64,000 nt of DNA from Microvirga makkahensis (GTDB taxonomy: Bacteria > Pseudomonadota > Alphaproteobacteria > Rhizobiales > Beijerinckiaceae), in NCBI RefSeq assembly GCF_009830105.1, contig NZ_WURB01000005.1, positions 186,001 through 250,000 of the forward strand, given 5' to 3'. The notes below the pieces were generated by a model. It worked only from the letters and a program-made list of their open reading frames with translations, searched no databases and was not told the origin of the DNA. A program made the position numbers and the translations under genes. Of this stretch, positions 44,873 through 53,188 are shown one piece after another. Every line of letters starts with the position of its first letter. The stretch's first letter is position 1.

Positions 44873-45658
44873 ATGATCAGCACTTCGACCCGTTATCAGA
44901 TCATCACGACCAATATGACCCGCACGAAGGCGCTGATCGAGAACGACGCCGCGGTCAAGCGCGAGATCGAGTACTACAACAAGACCATCAAGACGATCAA
45001 AACCATCGACGAGTTCATCAAAAACGATCGGGTGTTCAAGTTCGCCATGAAGGCCTACGGGCTTGAGGACATGGCTTACGGCAAGGCGCTCTTCAGGAAG
45101 CTCCTGCAGGAAGGGGTCGCCAGCCCGACCAGCATGGTGAACAAGATGAGCAACCCGCTCTACAAGGAGTTCGCCAAGGCGTTCGATTTCCAGGGGAAGG
45201 GGGCGGAGGCCACCTCGGCGGCGAGCGCCACAACTGAGGCCGTGGAGAAGTACGTCCAGCAGACCCTCGAGCAGCGCGAGGGAAATGACAACCAGGGCGT
45301 CCGCCTGGCCCTCTACTTCAAGCGCAAGGCGTCATCGATCACAACCACCATGGGCATTCTCGCCGACAAGGCGATCATGGAGTTCGTTCAGACGACGTTC
45401 AACATACCAAAGGCCGCGGCAAAGGCCGATATCGACATCCAGGTGCGGCATCTCGAGAAGATTCTCGACGTCAAGGACTTTCAGGACCCCAAGAAGGTGG
45501 ACATGCTGATCCAGCGGTTCAGCGCCATGTGGGACATGAACAACGCATCCGTCGCGGCCACGTCGCCCGTTCTCACTCTCTTCAACCAGTCCACCGATCA
45601 AGGGATCGGTCTCGACCTGATGATGAGCATCGCCAAGCTGAGACGAGGTGGATGGTGA
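44873..45658 (+). CDS. DUF1217 flagellar-associated protein
   Basis: A 261-residue member of the DUF1217 family: TTNMTRTKALIENDAAVKREIEYYNKTI, IDEFIKNDRVFKFAMKAYGLEDMAYGKALFRKLLQEG. Members are found in alphaproteobacterial flagellar clusters, often near flagellin or flgF. The biochemical role is unknown; the long helices and lack of a signal peptide would suit a type III exported or cytoplasmic assembly factor. 38 bp separate it from the upstream gene. Confidence 0.85.
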   Translation: MISTSTRYQIITTNMTRTKALIENDAAVKREIEYYNKTIKTIKTIDEFIKNDRVFKFAMKAYGLEDMAYGKALFRKLLQEGVASPTSMVNKMSNPLYKEFAKAFDFQGKGAEATSAASATTEAVEKYVQQTLEQREGNDNQGVRLALYFKRKASSITTTMGILADKAIMEFVQTTFNIPKAAAKADIDIQVRHLEKILDVKDFQDPKKVDMLIQRFSAMWDMNNASVAATSPVLTLFNQSTDQGIGLDLMMSIAKLRRGGW

Positions 45659-45764
45659 CCGGGAGGCACCGAGGCCGGATTGTCATCCGGGTCTTGGAGC
45701 CTTGCTTCGGCGAATTGGATCCTGTTCGCCGTTGAATAATGCGGCGAACCGAAGAGTGAGATGA

Positions 45765-45776
45765 CTTCGCGCAAGC
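45765..45776 (+). promoter_or_regulatory. Orphan copy of the flagellar operon-head motif
   Basis: CTTCGCGCAAGC is identical to the flhA copy but lies downstream of the DUF1217 gene with no plus-strand gene following. It would drive transcription into a palindromic repeat and then antisense to the gene at 45901. It may be chance, or mark an RNA. Confidence 0.35.
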
Positions 45777-45785
45777 GGAAGCTGC

Positions 45786-45842
45786 TCTAGCGCATCGTGC
45801 GGAAAAGTGGACTCGGTTTTCCGCGCCAAACGATGCTCTCCT
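45786..45842. repeat. Intergenic palindromic repeat
   Basis: Nested inverted repeats: outer GCATCGT (45792-45798) with ACGATGC (45830-45836), inner GCGGAAAA (45799-45806) with TTTTCCGC (45817-45824). The segment begins CTCTAG and contains AAAAGTGGACTCGGTTTTCC. I recognise this as the type of dispersed palindromic element common between genes in Rhizobiales genomes. It may stabilise or end transcripts from the DUF1217 side. Confidence 0.65.
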
Positions 45843-45900
45843 CAAAGAGCGGAGCATCCGATTGAGGTCTCAAAAGCAGCCCGAATTTCGGGTCCAAGCT

Positions 45901-46503
45901 CTAGTATCCTGCGTAACCGCTGGCTGCTTCGGTGATCGTCGTCTCCGACGTAACCACCGCCCATCCCGCCTCGGACCGCACGATGGCAAGAATTTGCCCG
46001 ATGCCCGGAATTTTCATGCCAGGCGTGACCCACCACAATCCGTTCGGCCCCTCGATGAGGGCGGAAGCCTTCGTCGCGCGATGGATGACATAGCGGGAGA
46101 ACGGAGTTGCCGCGGCTTCCTGATAGCGGGCGCTGGTTGTCTCGGGCGCATTCGCCGAAGGTGTGATGGAGCCTGTCGCCTCGACTGCATCCTCATAGGC
46201 TTGCGAGGCTTCCTGCAACCACGGAGCTGTTGAGCCGCTTCGCATGAACGATGGGCTCCCGATGCCAGGGAGGGAGACGTATCCATCGCGCAGGAGCGCA
46301 GCGTAGACAGGAAGCGCCATCGCCGACACCACGAGAGCGGCGCCGATGCCCATGACGATGCGGTCTCCCGTCGCCTCCTTTGCGCGAATGAGTTCCTCCA
46401 GCCGGCGAACCTTCTGCTCGCGGCTCTCGGCAGCAGTGCGATTCGGCTTGCTCCCCCGCGCCACCTGTTCCAGTGCTTTATCGAACGGAGAGATCATAGC
46501 CAT
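45901..46503 (-). CDS. Bitopic membrane protein of unknown function
   Basis: The 200-residue product is not recognised. The N-terminal 45 residues are charged and cytoplasmic (KVRRLEELIRAKEATGDR). A transmembrane helix at about 50-72 (VMGIGAALVVSAMALPVYAALL) follows, then a Ser/Ala/Thr-rich stretch and a conserved-looking periplasmic beta domain (ALIEGPNGLWWVTPGMKIPGIGQILAIVRSEAGWAVVTSETTI). That last part recalls small periplasmic pilotin or PilP-like beta folds, but this is weak. It stands alone downstream of the flagellar cluster, upstream of the chemoreceptor's 3' end. Confidence 0.6.
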   Translation of the reverse strand: MAMISPFDKALEQVARGSKPNRTAAESREQKVRRLEELIRAKEATGDRIVMGIGAALVVSAMALPVYAALLRDGYVSLPGIGSPSFMRSGSTAPWLQEASQAYEDAVEATGSITPSANAPETTSARYQEAAATPFSRYVIHRATKASALIEGPNGLWWVTPGMKIPGIGQILAIVRSEAGWAVVTSETTITEAASGYAGY

Positions 46504-46750
46504 TGCCGCTGTTGAGAGAATCGGAAATCATTCCCTTGATGCCCTACATTTTATTGCCAAGTTGTTAGCGTGTCGTTCGAAGCCTCGTCCCGTCGTGCGG
46601 CTCGAAACAGGAGACGTGCAGGCTGCAGCGCGCGGGCTCTTCCGGCCCGGCTCACGGAAGCCCGAATGTGGGACTGCTCGCGACAGCTTCGGGCAAGCCA
46701 AGCGGTCGTCATGCTGTGCCGAAGGAGACACCGCTTGGCTTCACACATGA

Positions 46751-48421
46751 TCAGGCGGCCCTGACCTCCTGCAGGAAGCTGGTGACCTCTTGCCCGAGCT
46801 CGTTCGAGCGCTGTAACAGCTCCTGTGCGGTTCCGAGGACCTGGGATGCGGCGCTTCCCGTGTCGCCGGCTCCCTTCTGGACGTCAATGATGCTGCCGGT
46901 CACCTGTTCGGTGCCGCGGGCGGCCTCCTGCACATTGCGGGCGATTTCGGCAGTCGCGGCTCCCTGTTCCTCCATTGCCGCTGCGATCGACAGGGAAATC
47001 TGTGACATCTCGTTGATCGTGCGGGCGATTTCCTGGATGGCCTCCACGGTCTGCCGGGTAGCCTGCTGCACGGAGTTGATCTGCTGCGAAATCTCCTCCG
47101 TCGCCTTAGCGGTTTGACTGGCGAGATCCTTCACCTCCGAGGCGACCACGGCGAAGCCCTTGCCAGCTTCGCCTGCGCGGGCCGCTTCGATCGTGGCGTT
47201 GAGCGCGAGCAGGTTCGTCTGGCCCGCAATGTTGTTGATGAGCTGAACGACGTTCCCGATCTTGTCTGCCGTTGCAGCCAGTTCCTGGACAGTCAGGTTC
47301 GTGCGCTGAGCGCCCTCCACCGCGCTGTCGGCGATCTGTGAAGACTGCGTGACCTGAGATGCGATTTCCCGAATGGAGATGGACAGTTCCTCGGTTGCAG
47401 CGGCAACCGTCTGGACATTGGCAGACGTTTGCTGCGCAGCCGAGGACACCGCCATCGACTGTGTCGTTGTCTGGTCCGCAACCGCAGCCATGGATCGTGC
47501 TGCCGTCTCCATCTCGTTCGCGGAGGATGAAAGGTGCTGCACGAGACTGCCCACGCTGCGCTCGAATTGCTGGGCAAGGGCGGCCATTTCAGCCTTGCGT
47601 CTCGCTGTCATTTGGCTGTTCGCGGCTTCCTGCTCCTCTCTCAGCCGCTGAGCCTCCTGCATCGCCGAGGCAAAGACATGGGTCGCCTTCCATATCTCAC
47701 CGATCTCGTCCCGGCTCGACTTGACCTGCGGCAGGTTGAAGTCACCGGAGGCGAGCCGCTGGAGTGCCGCAGTCAGGATCTGAAGCGGATGAGCGATCTG
47801 ACGGCTGCCGATCAGCCAGGACAGAAGAAGAGCGATGATCGCACCGCCGGCGGCAAGGGATGAGAGAAGCCACAGCATGTTCCTGTAGAGAACATCCGCC
47901 TGCTGATCGATGCGTTCGATCGCTTCCCTTCCGTGCTCCATCAGTTCATCGATGTGGGTCTGGAATGCCTTCCTGTTGGCACGGTTTGCCTCCGTATTGC
48001 CTTGCGCATTGGCGGCGGCCGGAGAAACCTCGCTGCCGAGCCGCACGGTTTCCGTTCGGAAGGCCTTGAACTCAGCCGCGTCCTTCTTCAAATCCTCGAA
48101 GAAGGCGATGCTTTCGGCAGGCAGAATGGGTTGCCACTCGATGAGCAAAGCATCGATCTCCTTGAGCGCGGCCAGAGATCCTTCGCCGAATTTCTTGGCT
48201 TCTTGCGTGCTGGATGAGGCATAGATGCCTCGGGATTCCATGACGACGTGCGTCACCAGCCGGTTGAGGCGCTCCGCATAGAGTGCACGAAGGGCGGAGA
48301 TTTTGACATCATCGACAGCGGCATCGTAGGTTCGCACGGTATAGACCCCAACTCCGGCTATTGCCGCAGCGAGCAGGCTCAGCGCCGTTGCGAGTGCGAA
48401 TAGTTTCGTCTTGATTTTCAT
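46751..48421 (-). CDS. Methyl-accepting chemotaxis protein
   Basis: A 556-residue transmembrane chemoreceptor. The first helix is at residues 6-28 and the second at about 184-207. The periplasmic part between them is a helical four-helix-bundle-type sensor. A HAMP domain follows (about 208-262), then a signalling domain with the hairpin tip region [37 protein letters not shown]. It ends FLQEVRAA and lacks a CheR-binding pentapeptide. Its ligand cannot be told. The promoter carries the same motif as the flagellar operons, so it is probably co-regulated. Confidence 0.95.
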   Translation of the reverse strand: MKIKTKLFALATALSLLAAAIAGVGVYTVRTYDAAVDDVKISALRALYAERLNRLVTHVVMESRGIYASSSTQEAKKFGEGSLAALKEIDALLIEWQPILPAESIAFFEDLKKDAAEFKAFRTETVRLGSEVSPAAANAQGNTEANRANRKAFQTHIDELMEHGREAIERIDQQADVLYRNMLWLLSSLAAGGAIIALLLSWLIGSRQIAHPLQILTAALQRLASGDFNLPQVKSSRDEIGEIWKATHVFASAMQEAQRLREEQEAANSQMTARRKAEMAALAQQFERSVGSLVQHLSSSANEMETAARSMAAVADQTTTQSMAVSSAAQQTSANVQTVAAATEELSISIREIASQVTQSSQIADSAVEGAQRTNLTVQELAATADKIGNVVQLINNIAGQTNLLALNATIEAARAGEAGKGFAVVASEVKDLASQTAKATEEISQQINSVQQATRQTVEAIQEIARTINEMSQISLSIAAAMEEQGAATAEIARNVQEAARGTEQVTGSIIDVQKGAGDTGSAASQVLGTAQELLQRSNELGQEVTSFLQEVRAA

Positions 48422-48481
48422 TGTTCCTCCCCAAAAGGCTCTCGCGGCACGCAGAAGTGCGCGATAGGAATAGGGGAGCTA

Positions 48482-48494
48482 GCTTGCGTGAGCC
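48482..48494 (-). promoter_or_regulatory. Flagellar operon-head motif, chemoreceptor copy
   Basis: The minus strand reads GGCTCACGCAAGC, 60 bp upstream of the chemoreceptor start. It matches CTTCRYGCAAGS at 10 of 12 positions with an intact GCAAGC core, and ATAAG lies 11 bp upstream of the core. Confidence 0.55.
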
Positions 48495-49090
48495 TTATTT
48501 GCTTTCCTGGCTAAAGAAATTCAAAGGGGAGCAAGAGGGGCGGCTGATCGTGTCCTCGCCTTTGTGGAGACGCTGGCAAAAGATCGCGACCTGTTGTCCT
48601 GAGACCTGGGTGGCCTCGATACCGGCGGGACTTTGGGATTCCCGCGATCTGCAGGGGCAAATGCTCATGATGTCCAGCGATGCGTGACCCATCACCGAAC
48701 GGCATGCTCGATAAGCAGAAAGTCCTGCATCGCGCCAGTGTTCATAGAATATATTCCTCGGAGATGGATGGATGCGGGATGAAGTCTCTCGACGCAGATG
48801 AATGGCAGCGCATTCGGCGGCTTGTGCAACCCTGTCGGTCCATAACGGCACAAGGTTAAGGGCCTGATTCACGAGATCGGCATTTCTTCCCCGCCCGAGC
48901 CCTGAACATGGGCGTCTTCGCGACTCCAAGAGGGAAAGCGCTCGCCGGTCGTCTCGGCGGGGAGGCGGAAGGCGTCTCCCCTTTCGTCTCGCGAGACCAT
49001 GAAAAAATGCCGTTCCCGGCCCGCCGTCCGCCGCAACCTTAGCTTGGGCTGTGCGTTCCTTGGGAAGGCAACGCACTCAGGGACTGCATC
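48495..49090. other. Intergenic region without a convincing gene
   Basis: These 596 bp between the chemoreceptor promoter and the GlsB-like gene hold no reading frame with recognisable features. A minus-strand frame of 193 codons (48495-49076) is Arg-rich with no family resemblance and would cover the chemoreceptor promoter. No EcfG-type promoter was found before the GlsB-like gene. Confidence 0.4.
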
Positions 49091-49357
49091 ATGAGTATCA
49101 TCTGGACCATCATCATCGGCTTCGTGGCCGGGCTCATTGCCAAGTGGATCATGCCGGGCAGGAACGAGCCCTCCGGGTTCATCATGACCACTATTCTCGG
49201 TATCGTCGGCGCTGTGGTCGCCACTTATCTCGGGCGCGCCATCGGCTGGTACGGACCCGATGACGGGGCGAACTTCATCGGGGCTATCGTGGGGGCCATC
49301 ATCGTTCTCTTCATCTATGGCCTGATTGCCGGCCGGCGTTCCACCACGACTTATTGA
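49091..49357 (+). CDS. GlsB/YeaQ/YmgE family stress membrane protein
   Basis: An 88-residue small integral membrane protein with three hydrophobic segments. Family wording is IWTIIIGFVAGLIAKWIMPGRNEPSGFIMTTILGIVGAVVATYLGR and FIGAIVGAIIVLFIYGLI. These were formerly called transglycosylase-associated proteins. They are commonly stress-induced, and the mechanism is unknown. A hairpin terminator follows. Confidence 0.93.
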   Translation: MSIIWTIIIGFVAGLIAKWIMPGRNEPSGFIMTTILGIVGAVVATYLGRAIGWYGPDDGANFIGAIVGAIIVLFIYGLIAGRRSTTTY

Positions 49358-49378
49358 TCGATTGTGGAATGAGCACGG

Positions 49379-49411
49379 GCCGCGCCCTGGAGCGCGGCTC
49401 GTTTCCTTTGG
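49379..49411 (+). terminator. Terminator after the GlsB-like gene
   Basis: The stem GCCGCGC-N6-GCGCGGC (49379-49398) is followed by TCGTTTCCTTT. The T run is interrupted, so efficiency may be moderate. Confidence 0.6.
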
Positions 49412-49423
49412 CGGCTGAAGGGG

Positions 49424-49672
49424 TCACGAGTCGCCGTGGGAACCCATCAGGGCTGCCTTGACGGGGCAACTGCCGACATATCCTCTCCAGGCCAGATAGG
49501 AGCCCCCTGCAAGTGCCAGGACGTTCAGCAGAGGATTGGGGCGCGGCTTGGCGGCCGCAGCGGCCAGGCCAAGCCCCGCGAGCATGTAAACGCCACGCTC
49601 CGTGGTGCTCAAGTTGGGTTCTGCGTTCGTCAGGGATCCGGTCCCTGTCGAGATGATGTTCGCCACGTTCAT
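49424..49672 (-). CDS. DUF2892/YgaP-like membrane protein
   Basis: An 82-residue protein with two hydrophobic segments (about residues 27-41 and 48-65). The pattern STTERGVYMLAGLGLAAAAAKP ... LAGGSYLAWRGYVGSCPVKAAL, with the Cys-Pro near the end, fits the DUF2892 type of inner-membrane protein. It has an EcfG-type promoter immediately upstream and is divergent from the YciE/F-like gene. Confidence 0.7.
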   Translation of the reverse strand: MNVANIISTGTGSLTNAEPNLSTTERGVYMLAGLGLAAAAAKPRPNPLLNVLALAGGSYLAWRGYVGSCPVKAALMGSHGDS

Positions 49673-49693
49673 TCTCCTTGGATAGCAGAGGCG

Positions 49694-49719
49694 AACGCGA
49701 CGTGGATCGGTGTTGTTCC
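49694..49719 (-). promoter_or_regulatory. EcfG-type stress promoter for the DUF2892 gene
   Basis: On the minus strand, GGAAC (49719-49715), 17 bp, CGTT (49697-49694). This matches the alphaproteobacterial general stress sigma factor consensus GGAAC-N16/17-CGTT. The start codon follows about 22 bp after the -10. Confidence 0.75.
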
Positions 49720-49736
49720 GCAGATCAAGAATGCAA

Positions 49737-49761
49737 GGAACCGGAAAACTTGGCTGTCGTT
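49737..49761 (+). promoter_or_regulatory. EcfG-type stress promoter for the YciE/F-like gene
   Basis: GGAAC (49737-49741), 16 bp, CGTT (49758-49761), a perfect consensus match. It is 31 bp before the start codon and back-to-back with the promoter of the divergent DUF2892 gene. Confidence 0.8.
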
Positions 49762-49792
49762 GAGTCCACGCTCACCAACATGGAGTTAGACG

Positions 49793-50287
49793 ATGCCAGC
49801 CAAGGAAAAGACATTGCATGACCTGTTCCTTCACACCCTGAAGGACATCTACTATGCGGAAAAGCAGATCCTGAAGGCGCTGCCGAAAATGGCGAAGAAT
49901 GCGGAATCCGAAGAGCTGAAGCAGGCTTTCGAGACCCACCGCGATGAAACCGAGGGGCAGATCGAGCGGCTTGAGCAGGTGTTCAAGATGCTGGACAAGG
50001 CCGCTCGCGGCGTGCAGTGCGAGGCGATCAACGGAATCATCGAGGAGGGCAAGGAGGTTATGGAGGACTTCGCGGACAGCGAGGCGCTTGACGCCGGAAT
50101 TCTGGCAGCGGCCCAGGCAGTCGAGCACTACGAGATTACGCGTTACGGTTCTCTGAAAACCTGGGCCCAGGAGCTTGGCATGAACGATGCCGCCAAGCTC
50201 CTCGACCAGAACCTGCAGGAAGAGAAGAAGACCGATGCTCTGCTGACGCAATTGGCAGAGGCGCGGGTCAACACGAAAGCGGCTTGA
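49793..50287 (+). CDS. YciE/YciF ferroxidase-like protein (DUF892)
   Basis: A 164-residue ferritin-like four-helix protein. The signature TLHDLFLHTLKDIYYAEKQILKALPKMAKNAES is typical, with metal-site-type Glu and His residues in helices (AEKQ, FETHRDETEGQIERLE, AVEHYE). The role is usually given as a stress-induced ferroxidase-like protein; the activity is not proven for the family. The promoter is EcfG-type and a strong terminator follows. Confidence 0.92.
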   Translation: MPAKEKTLHDLFLHTLKDIYYAEKQILKALPKMAKNAESEELKQAFETHRDETEGQIERLEQVFKMLDKAARGVQCEAINGIIEEGKEVMEDFADSEALDAGILAAAQAVEHYEITRYGSLKTWAQELGMNDAAKLLDQNLQEEKKTDALLTQLAEARVNTKAA

Positions 50288-50307
50288 AGCGCAGAGCGCT
50301 CCGCAGA

Positions 50308-50334
50308 GCCCCGCCTCCCGGCGGGGCCTTTTTT
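50308..50334 (+). terminator. Terminator after the YciE/F-like gene
   Basis: GCCCCGCC-TCCC-GGCGGGGC (50308-50327) is followed by C and six T. It lies 21 bp after the stop codon. Confidence 0.92.
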
Positions 50335-50360
50335 CGAGCGCCTCGTTGAAGGTGTCCGGC

Positions 50361-50609
50361 TCAATGCCGGTGGATGCGGCAAGGGGCAATGGCCGTGTCG
50401 AGCGTCAGTCGCAAGGTTCCTGACGGATGGACTTCGAGAGTCGCCTTCATGGTGCTCGGCTGCTCGACCAGATGCAGAAACGCCAGCAGCCTGAGGCGGG
50501 CGACCGGAGGCAGAAGATCGATCAACCGACTCAAGTTCTCCCGGGCGCCGTCGATCATTTCCTCCTGAATGAAGGAGGCGATGGGCAGCTTCTCGTCAGG
50601 CGGCGGCAT
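50361..50609 (-). CDS. Small protein coupled to luxI
   Basis: The 82-residue product is not recognised. The start at 50609 (MPPPDEKLPIASFIQEEM) overlaps the luxI stop by 14 bp, so it is likely co-translated with luxI. It has a helical stretch DGARENLSRLIDLLPPVARLRLLAFLHLVEQ and a short beta end (MKATLEVHPSGTLRLTLDTAI). An upstream in-frame ATG at 50696 would embed more of it in luxI. A role in quorum sensing is only inferred from coupling. Confidence 0.5.
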   Translation of the reverse strand: MPPPDEKLPIASFIQEEMIDGARENLSRLIDLLPPVARLRLLAFLHLVEQPSTMKATLEVHPSGTLRLTLDTAIAPCRIHRH

Positions 50610-51237
50610 GGGGCACCCGTTGAGCGGAAGGTGAGGTGATGGCTTGTTGGACGAGGGATGGGCCGCGTAGCCCGGCAAGCTCTCGAACGTGCTCAAGGCT
50701 CGCTGCCGAGATTTCGATGGCGGCAGCGATGCAGGGCTGCCCCTCGATGATCTGAGGCAGGCCGAGTGGGCGAACCTTGAAGCCTGTCTGTTGCCAGCGC
50801 GGCAGCCACCACATCTCGACTACGGCGGTGACCTCGCTGATGTTCTTCTCCAAGCAGAATTCCTGCATTGCGGCCAGAAGGCGGCAGTCGGTCCGCCCTG
50901 TACGCCGTTCCTTCACCACAAAGTAGCGGGTCCATTCGAAGATGTCGGCAGCCTGGGGAATGCCGAGCTGGACCAGATGGGGAAAGACCTCACTGATCAT
51001 GTGGGGCAGCAGGGTGGGGTAAAGCCGCTGCCCGCCGACTACGCGGCCGGCGTCGATGGCAAGAAGATATATGGCGTGCTCGTTGTCATAGGTATCGATC
51101 TCGAGCCCATCCGCCCCCCTTAAGCTGTCCCAACCGCGTTCCCCCACGAAAATCTGGTACCGAAGTCGGTAGAACTGTTGGATGCACTCTTCATACAAGG
51201 CTCTGTTGTCGCGTGTGATCACATGAACACGGGTCAT
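50596..51237 (-). CDS. luxI: LuxI-family N-acyl-homoserine lactone synthase
   Basis: A 213-residue acyl-HSL synthase. The catalytic-face residues of the family are present: Arg and Phe in YRLRYQIFVGERGW, and Trp, Glu and Asp in GLEIDTYDNEHAIYL. FEWTRYFV carries the conserved Arg. The start at 51237 has AGGGG 9 bases upstream; the ATG at 51246 is also possible but too close to that site. The acyl chain cannot be predicted. It is next to a luxR gene on the same strand. No classical lux box was found in the 73-bp gap; TGTA-N6-TACA at 51297-51310 is the only dyad. Confidence 0.95.
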   Translation of the reverse strand: MTRVHVITRDNRALYEECIQQFYRLRYQIFVGERGWDSLRGADGLEIDTYDNEHAIYLLAIDAGRVVGGQRLYPTLLPHMISEVFPHLVQLGIPQAADIFEWTRYFVVKERRTGRTDCRLLAAMQEFCLEKNISEVTAVVEMWWLPRWQQTGFKVRPLGLPQIIEGQPCIAAAIEISAASLEHVRELAGLRGPSLVQQAITSPSAQRVPHAAA

Positions 51238-51319
51238 CGATGTCATCCCCTCATGGAACGGAATGACATTTCACCCAAATGCCCGGTGAATGATATTGTA
51301 GGAAATTACAGGTCCGACA

Positions 51320-52084
51320 TCAGATCCGGATGAGCTTGTATTGCATGGCCCGGGCGACGGCTTGCGTCTTGTTGGTGGCATCGAGCTTCTGGCAGGCGCT
51401 GGCAATATGCGCCGTCACCGTTCTTTCCGTGATCCCAAGGATGTCCCCCGTATCGGCGGCCGATTTGCCGGCTGCCGCCCACATGAGAGCCTCCCGTTCC
51501 CGCGGGGTCAGCAGGTCGGCACCGCGACAGGGCAGGGGGTTCAGAAGCTGTCGGGTTCGCTCGAAGGCATACATGGCCATGAGATGAAGAGCGGGTTTCG
51601 TCCGGGAGGAAAGGTCTAGATCGACACCGCTCATGGAGAAGCAGGCTTCGTATCCATTGATGCCGTGGATCGGCAGACAGAATCCGTCCTTCATTCTGAA
51701 GTCGGTCGCCCGGTCCATGACCTCGGCCGCGCGAGGTTCCCTTTCCCGGTCGTAAGGTGCCTCAGACCACTCGAAAGGTTGCACCGTATTTCGGCAGAGG
51801 CGAATGACGGGATCGACCCGAACGTAATCCTCTCTCGCATAGGTTTCGAACCAGCCTGCTGGCCATTTTTTCAGAAGAACGGCCTGTTCGAAGCGTTCTT
51901 TCGGATTCGGTATGCCTGTGATGATGAAGTTCTCGAAGCCGAACAGCGAAAAAGAATTTGCCGTTTCTTTCATGACTTCTTGAGGGGATGGCAGGTTCTC
52001 CAGCCTGTCGATGAAGTCGAAGGCTTCGGTCGCGTGATCGAAACTCGGGCGAGACACCTGTGCCTCCTGAGGTGCTTCTATCAA
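51320..52084 (-). CDS. luxR: LuxR-family autoinducer-binding regulator
   Basis: A 254-residue regulator. The N-terminal autoinducer-binding domain has the conserved Trp, Tyr and Asp in AGWFETYAREDYVRVDPVIRLC. The C-terminal helix-turn-helix reads LTPREREALMWAAAGKSAADTGDILGITERTVTAHIASACQKL. It is the presumed receptor for the LuxI product encoded immediately downstream. Upstream it is divergent from a PraR-like gene, a family known in Rhizobium to repress quorum-sensing regulators. Confidence 0.93.
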   Translation of the reverse strand: MIEAPQEAQVSRPSFDHATEAFDFIDRLENLPSPQEVMKETANSFSLFGFENFIITGIPNPKERFEQAVLLKKWPAGWFETYAREDYVRVDPVIRLCRNTVQPFEWSEAPYDREREPRAAEVMDRATDFRMKDGFCLPIHGINGYEACFSMSGVDLDLSSRTKPALHLMAMYAFERTRQLLNPLPCRGADLLTPREREALMWAAAGKSAADTGDILGITERTVTAHIASACQKLDATNKTQAVARAMQYKLIRI

Positions 52085-52166
52085 CAGGTGTATATTATAA
52101 GTCTGCTACCATGGGTTTTAAAAGGGGTATAAAGGTTCAAATCCGACCATGGCCATAGGAGCGGCG

Positions 52167-52553
52167 ATGCATCAGAAGTCACCCAGCCCTATCGACAGGC
52201 ATATCGGAAGCCGGGTGCGAGCCAGACGGATCCTCCTGGGACTGAGCCAGGAAAAGCTGGCGGAGTCATTGGGACTCACCTTTCAGCAGATCCAGAAGTA
52301 TGAAAAAGGCGCCAATCGCATCGGAGCAAGCCGCCTCCTTCAAATTGCCGGTATCCTGGATGTGAGCATCGAGTTCTTCTTCGAGGACGCGCCTGGATTT
52401 TCCGGAAGTGCGCTTACGGGCGACAGCGTCATGGGCGAGTTTCTGGCAAATCCGGACAGCGACCGCCTCATCCGTGGTTTCCTGCGGCTGCGGGATAACG
52501 AGCTTCGGAGGAAGGTAGTCGATCTGGTCGATTGGCTTGCCTCGTTGCGTTAG
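52167..52553 (+). CDS. PraR-like XRE-family transcriptional regulator
   Basis: A 128-residue protein. The N-terminal helix-turn-helix reads PIDRHIGSRVRARRILLGLSQEKLAESLGLTFQQIQKYEKGANRIGASRLLQIAGILDVSIEFFFEDAPG, very close to the PraR/SinR-like group of Rhizobiales. PraR represses quorum-sensing and biofilm genes in Rhizobium leguminosarum. The start at 52167 has GGAG 5 bases upstream; the ATG at 52149 is an alternative. It is divergent from luxR with about 80 bp between, so it could control the luxR-luxI pair and itself. Confidence 0.85.
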   Translation: MHQKSPSPIDRHIGSRVRARRILLGLSQEKLAESLGLTFQQIQKYEKGANRIGASRLLQIAGILDVSIEFFFEDAPGFSGSALTGDSVMGEFLANPDSDRLIRGFLRLRDNELRRKVVDLVDWLASLR

Positions 52554-52605
52554 GGGCTCGCTGTAAGCGGGTCTGACGGCTCGAGAGCATCGCCTTGCGC
52601 TCTTC

Positions 52606-52630
52606 GGAACCTGCCGCGCTTCTAATGGTT
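52606..52630 (+). promoter_or_regulatory. EcfG-type promoter of the YqjD/YqjE-like operon
   Basis: GGAAC (52606-52610), 16 bp, GGTT (52627-52630). It differs from the GGAAC-N16-CGTT consensus at one base and is 28 bp before the first start codon. Confidence 0.65.
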
Positions 52631-52658
52631 ACTCCACCACGATTGAGAGAGGTTGACC

Positions 52659-53177
52659 ATGGGCGTGGGACAGCAGAACGGAAACAGGCAACCGGATACC
52701 GGCAGCGACGATTGGGATGCGCTCAAGGGTGACGTCGGCAACATGGCCGACGCAGCCGTCGAGCGTGGCCGTTACTTCATCGATTCGGCGCGCGAGCAGG
52801 CAACCGATTACGCCGATCGCCGGAAGGATGATATTGCGCAGTCGGTCGCGGATTTTGCGACGTCCCTGCGCGAGTCCACACGCTCTTTCGACGAGCGGCC
52901 GAACATTCGCGCCGTTGTCGATAGCGCGGCCGATGGTTTGGAGCACCTCGCGGATTCGATCCGCGACCGCAGCTTTGCGGATATCTTCAATGATTTCGAG
53001 GACGTCGTCCGCCGACGTCCGGCAACGGTGGCTGCCGTATCGGTGGCCGTCGGGTTCCTGGCGGCGCGCTTCCTCAAGAGCACGGCCGAGGATCTGCGTC
53101 GGGAGCGCATGGGGCCGGGTGCCGCGCAGGCCGGCCGCAATCGGCCCCAGCGCTCGCGTGCCAGAACGAGTGCGTGA
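52659..53177 (+). CDS. YqjD/ElaB-like membrane-anchored protein
   Basis: A 172-residue protein. A long acidic and basic helical region (DDWDALKGDVGNMADAAVERGRYFIDSAREQATDYADRR) is followed by a C-terminal glycine-rich hydrophobic anchor (RRRPATVAAVSVAVGFLAARFLKS). This is the plan of ElaB/YqjD proteins, which tether ribosomes to the inner membrane in E. coli; the function here is not established. It is the first gene of a four-gene operon with an EcfG-type promoter. Confidence 0.65.
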   Translation: MGVGQQNGNRQPDTGSDDWDALKGDVGNMADAAVERGRYFIDSAREQATDYADRRKDDIAQSVADFATSLRESTRSFDERPNIRAVVDSAADGLEHLADSIRDRSFADIFNDFEDVVRRRPATVAAVSVAVGFLAARFLKSTAEDLRRERMGPGAAQAGRNRPQRSRARTSA

Positions 53178-53188
53178 CGGAGAGCGCC

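Noticed and set aside
48495..49076. 193-codon minus-strand frame upstream of the chemoreceptor
   Set aside because: Arg-rich, no motif, no ribosome site evident, and it would occupy the chemoreceptor promoter region.
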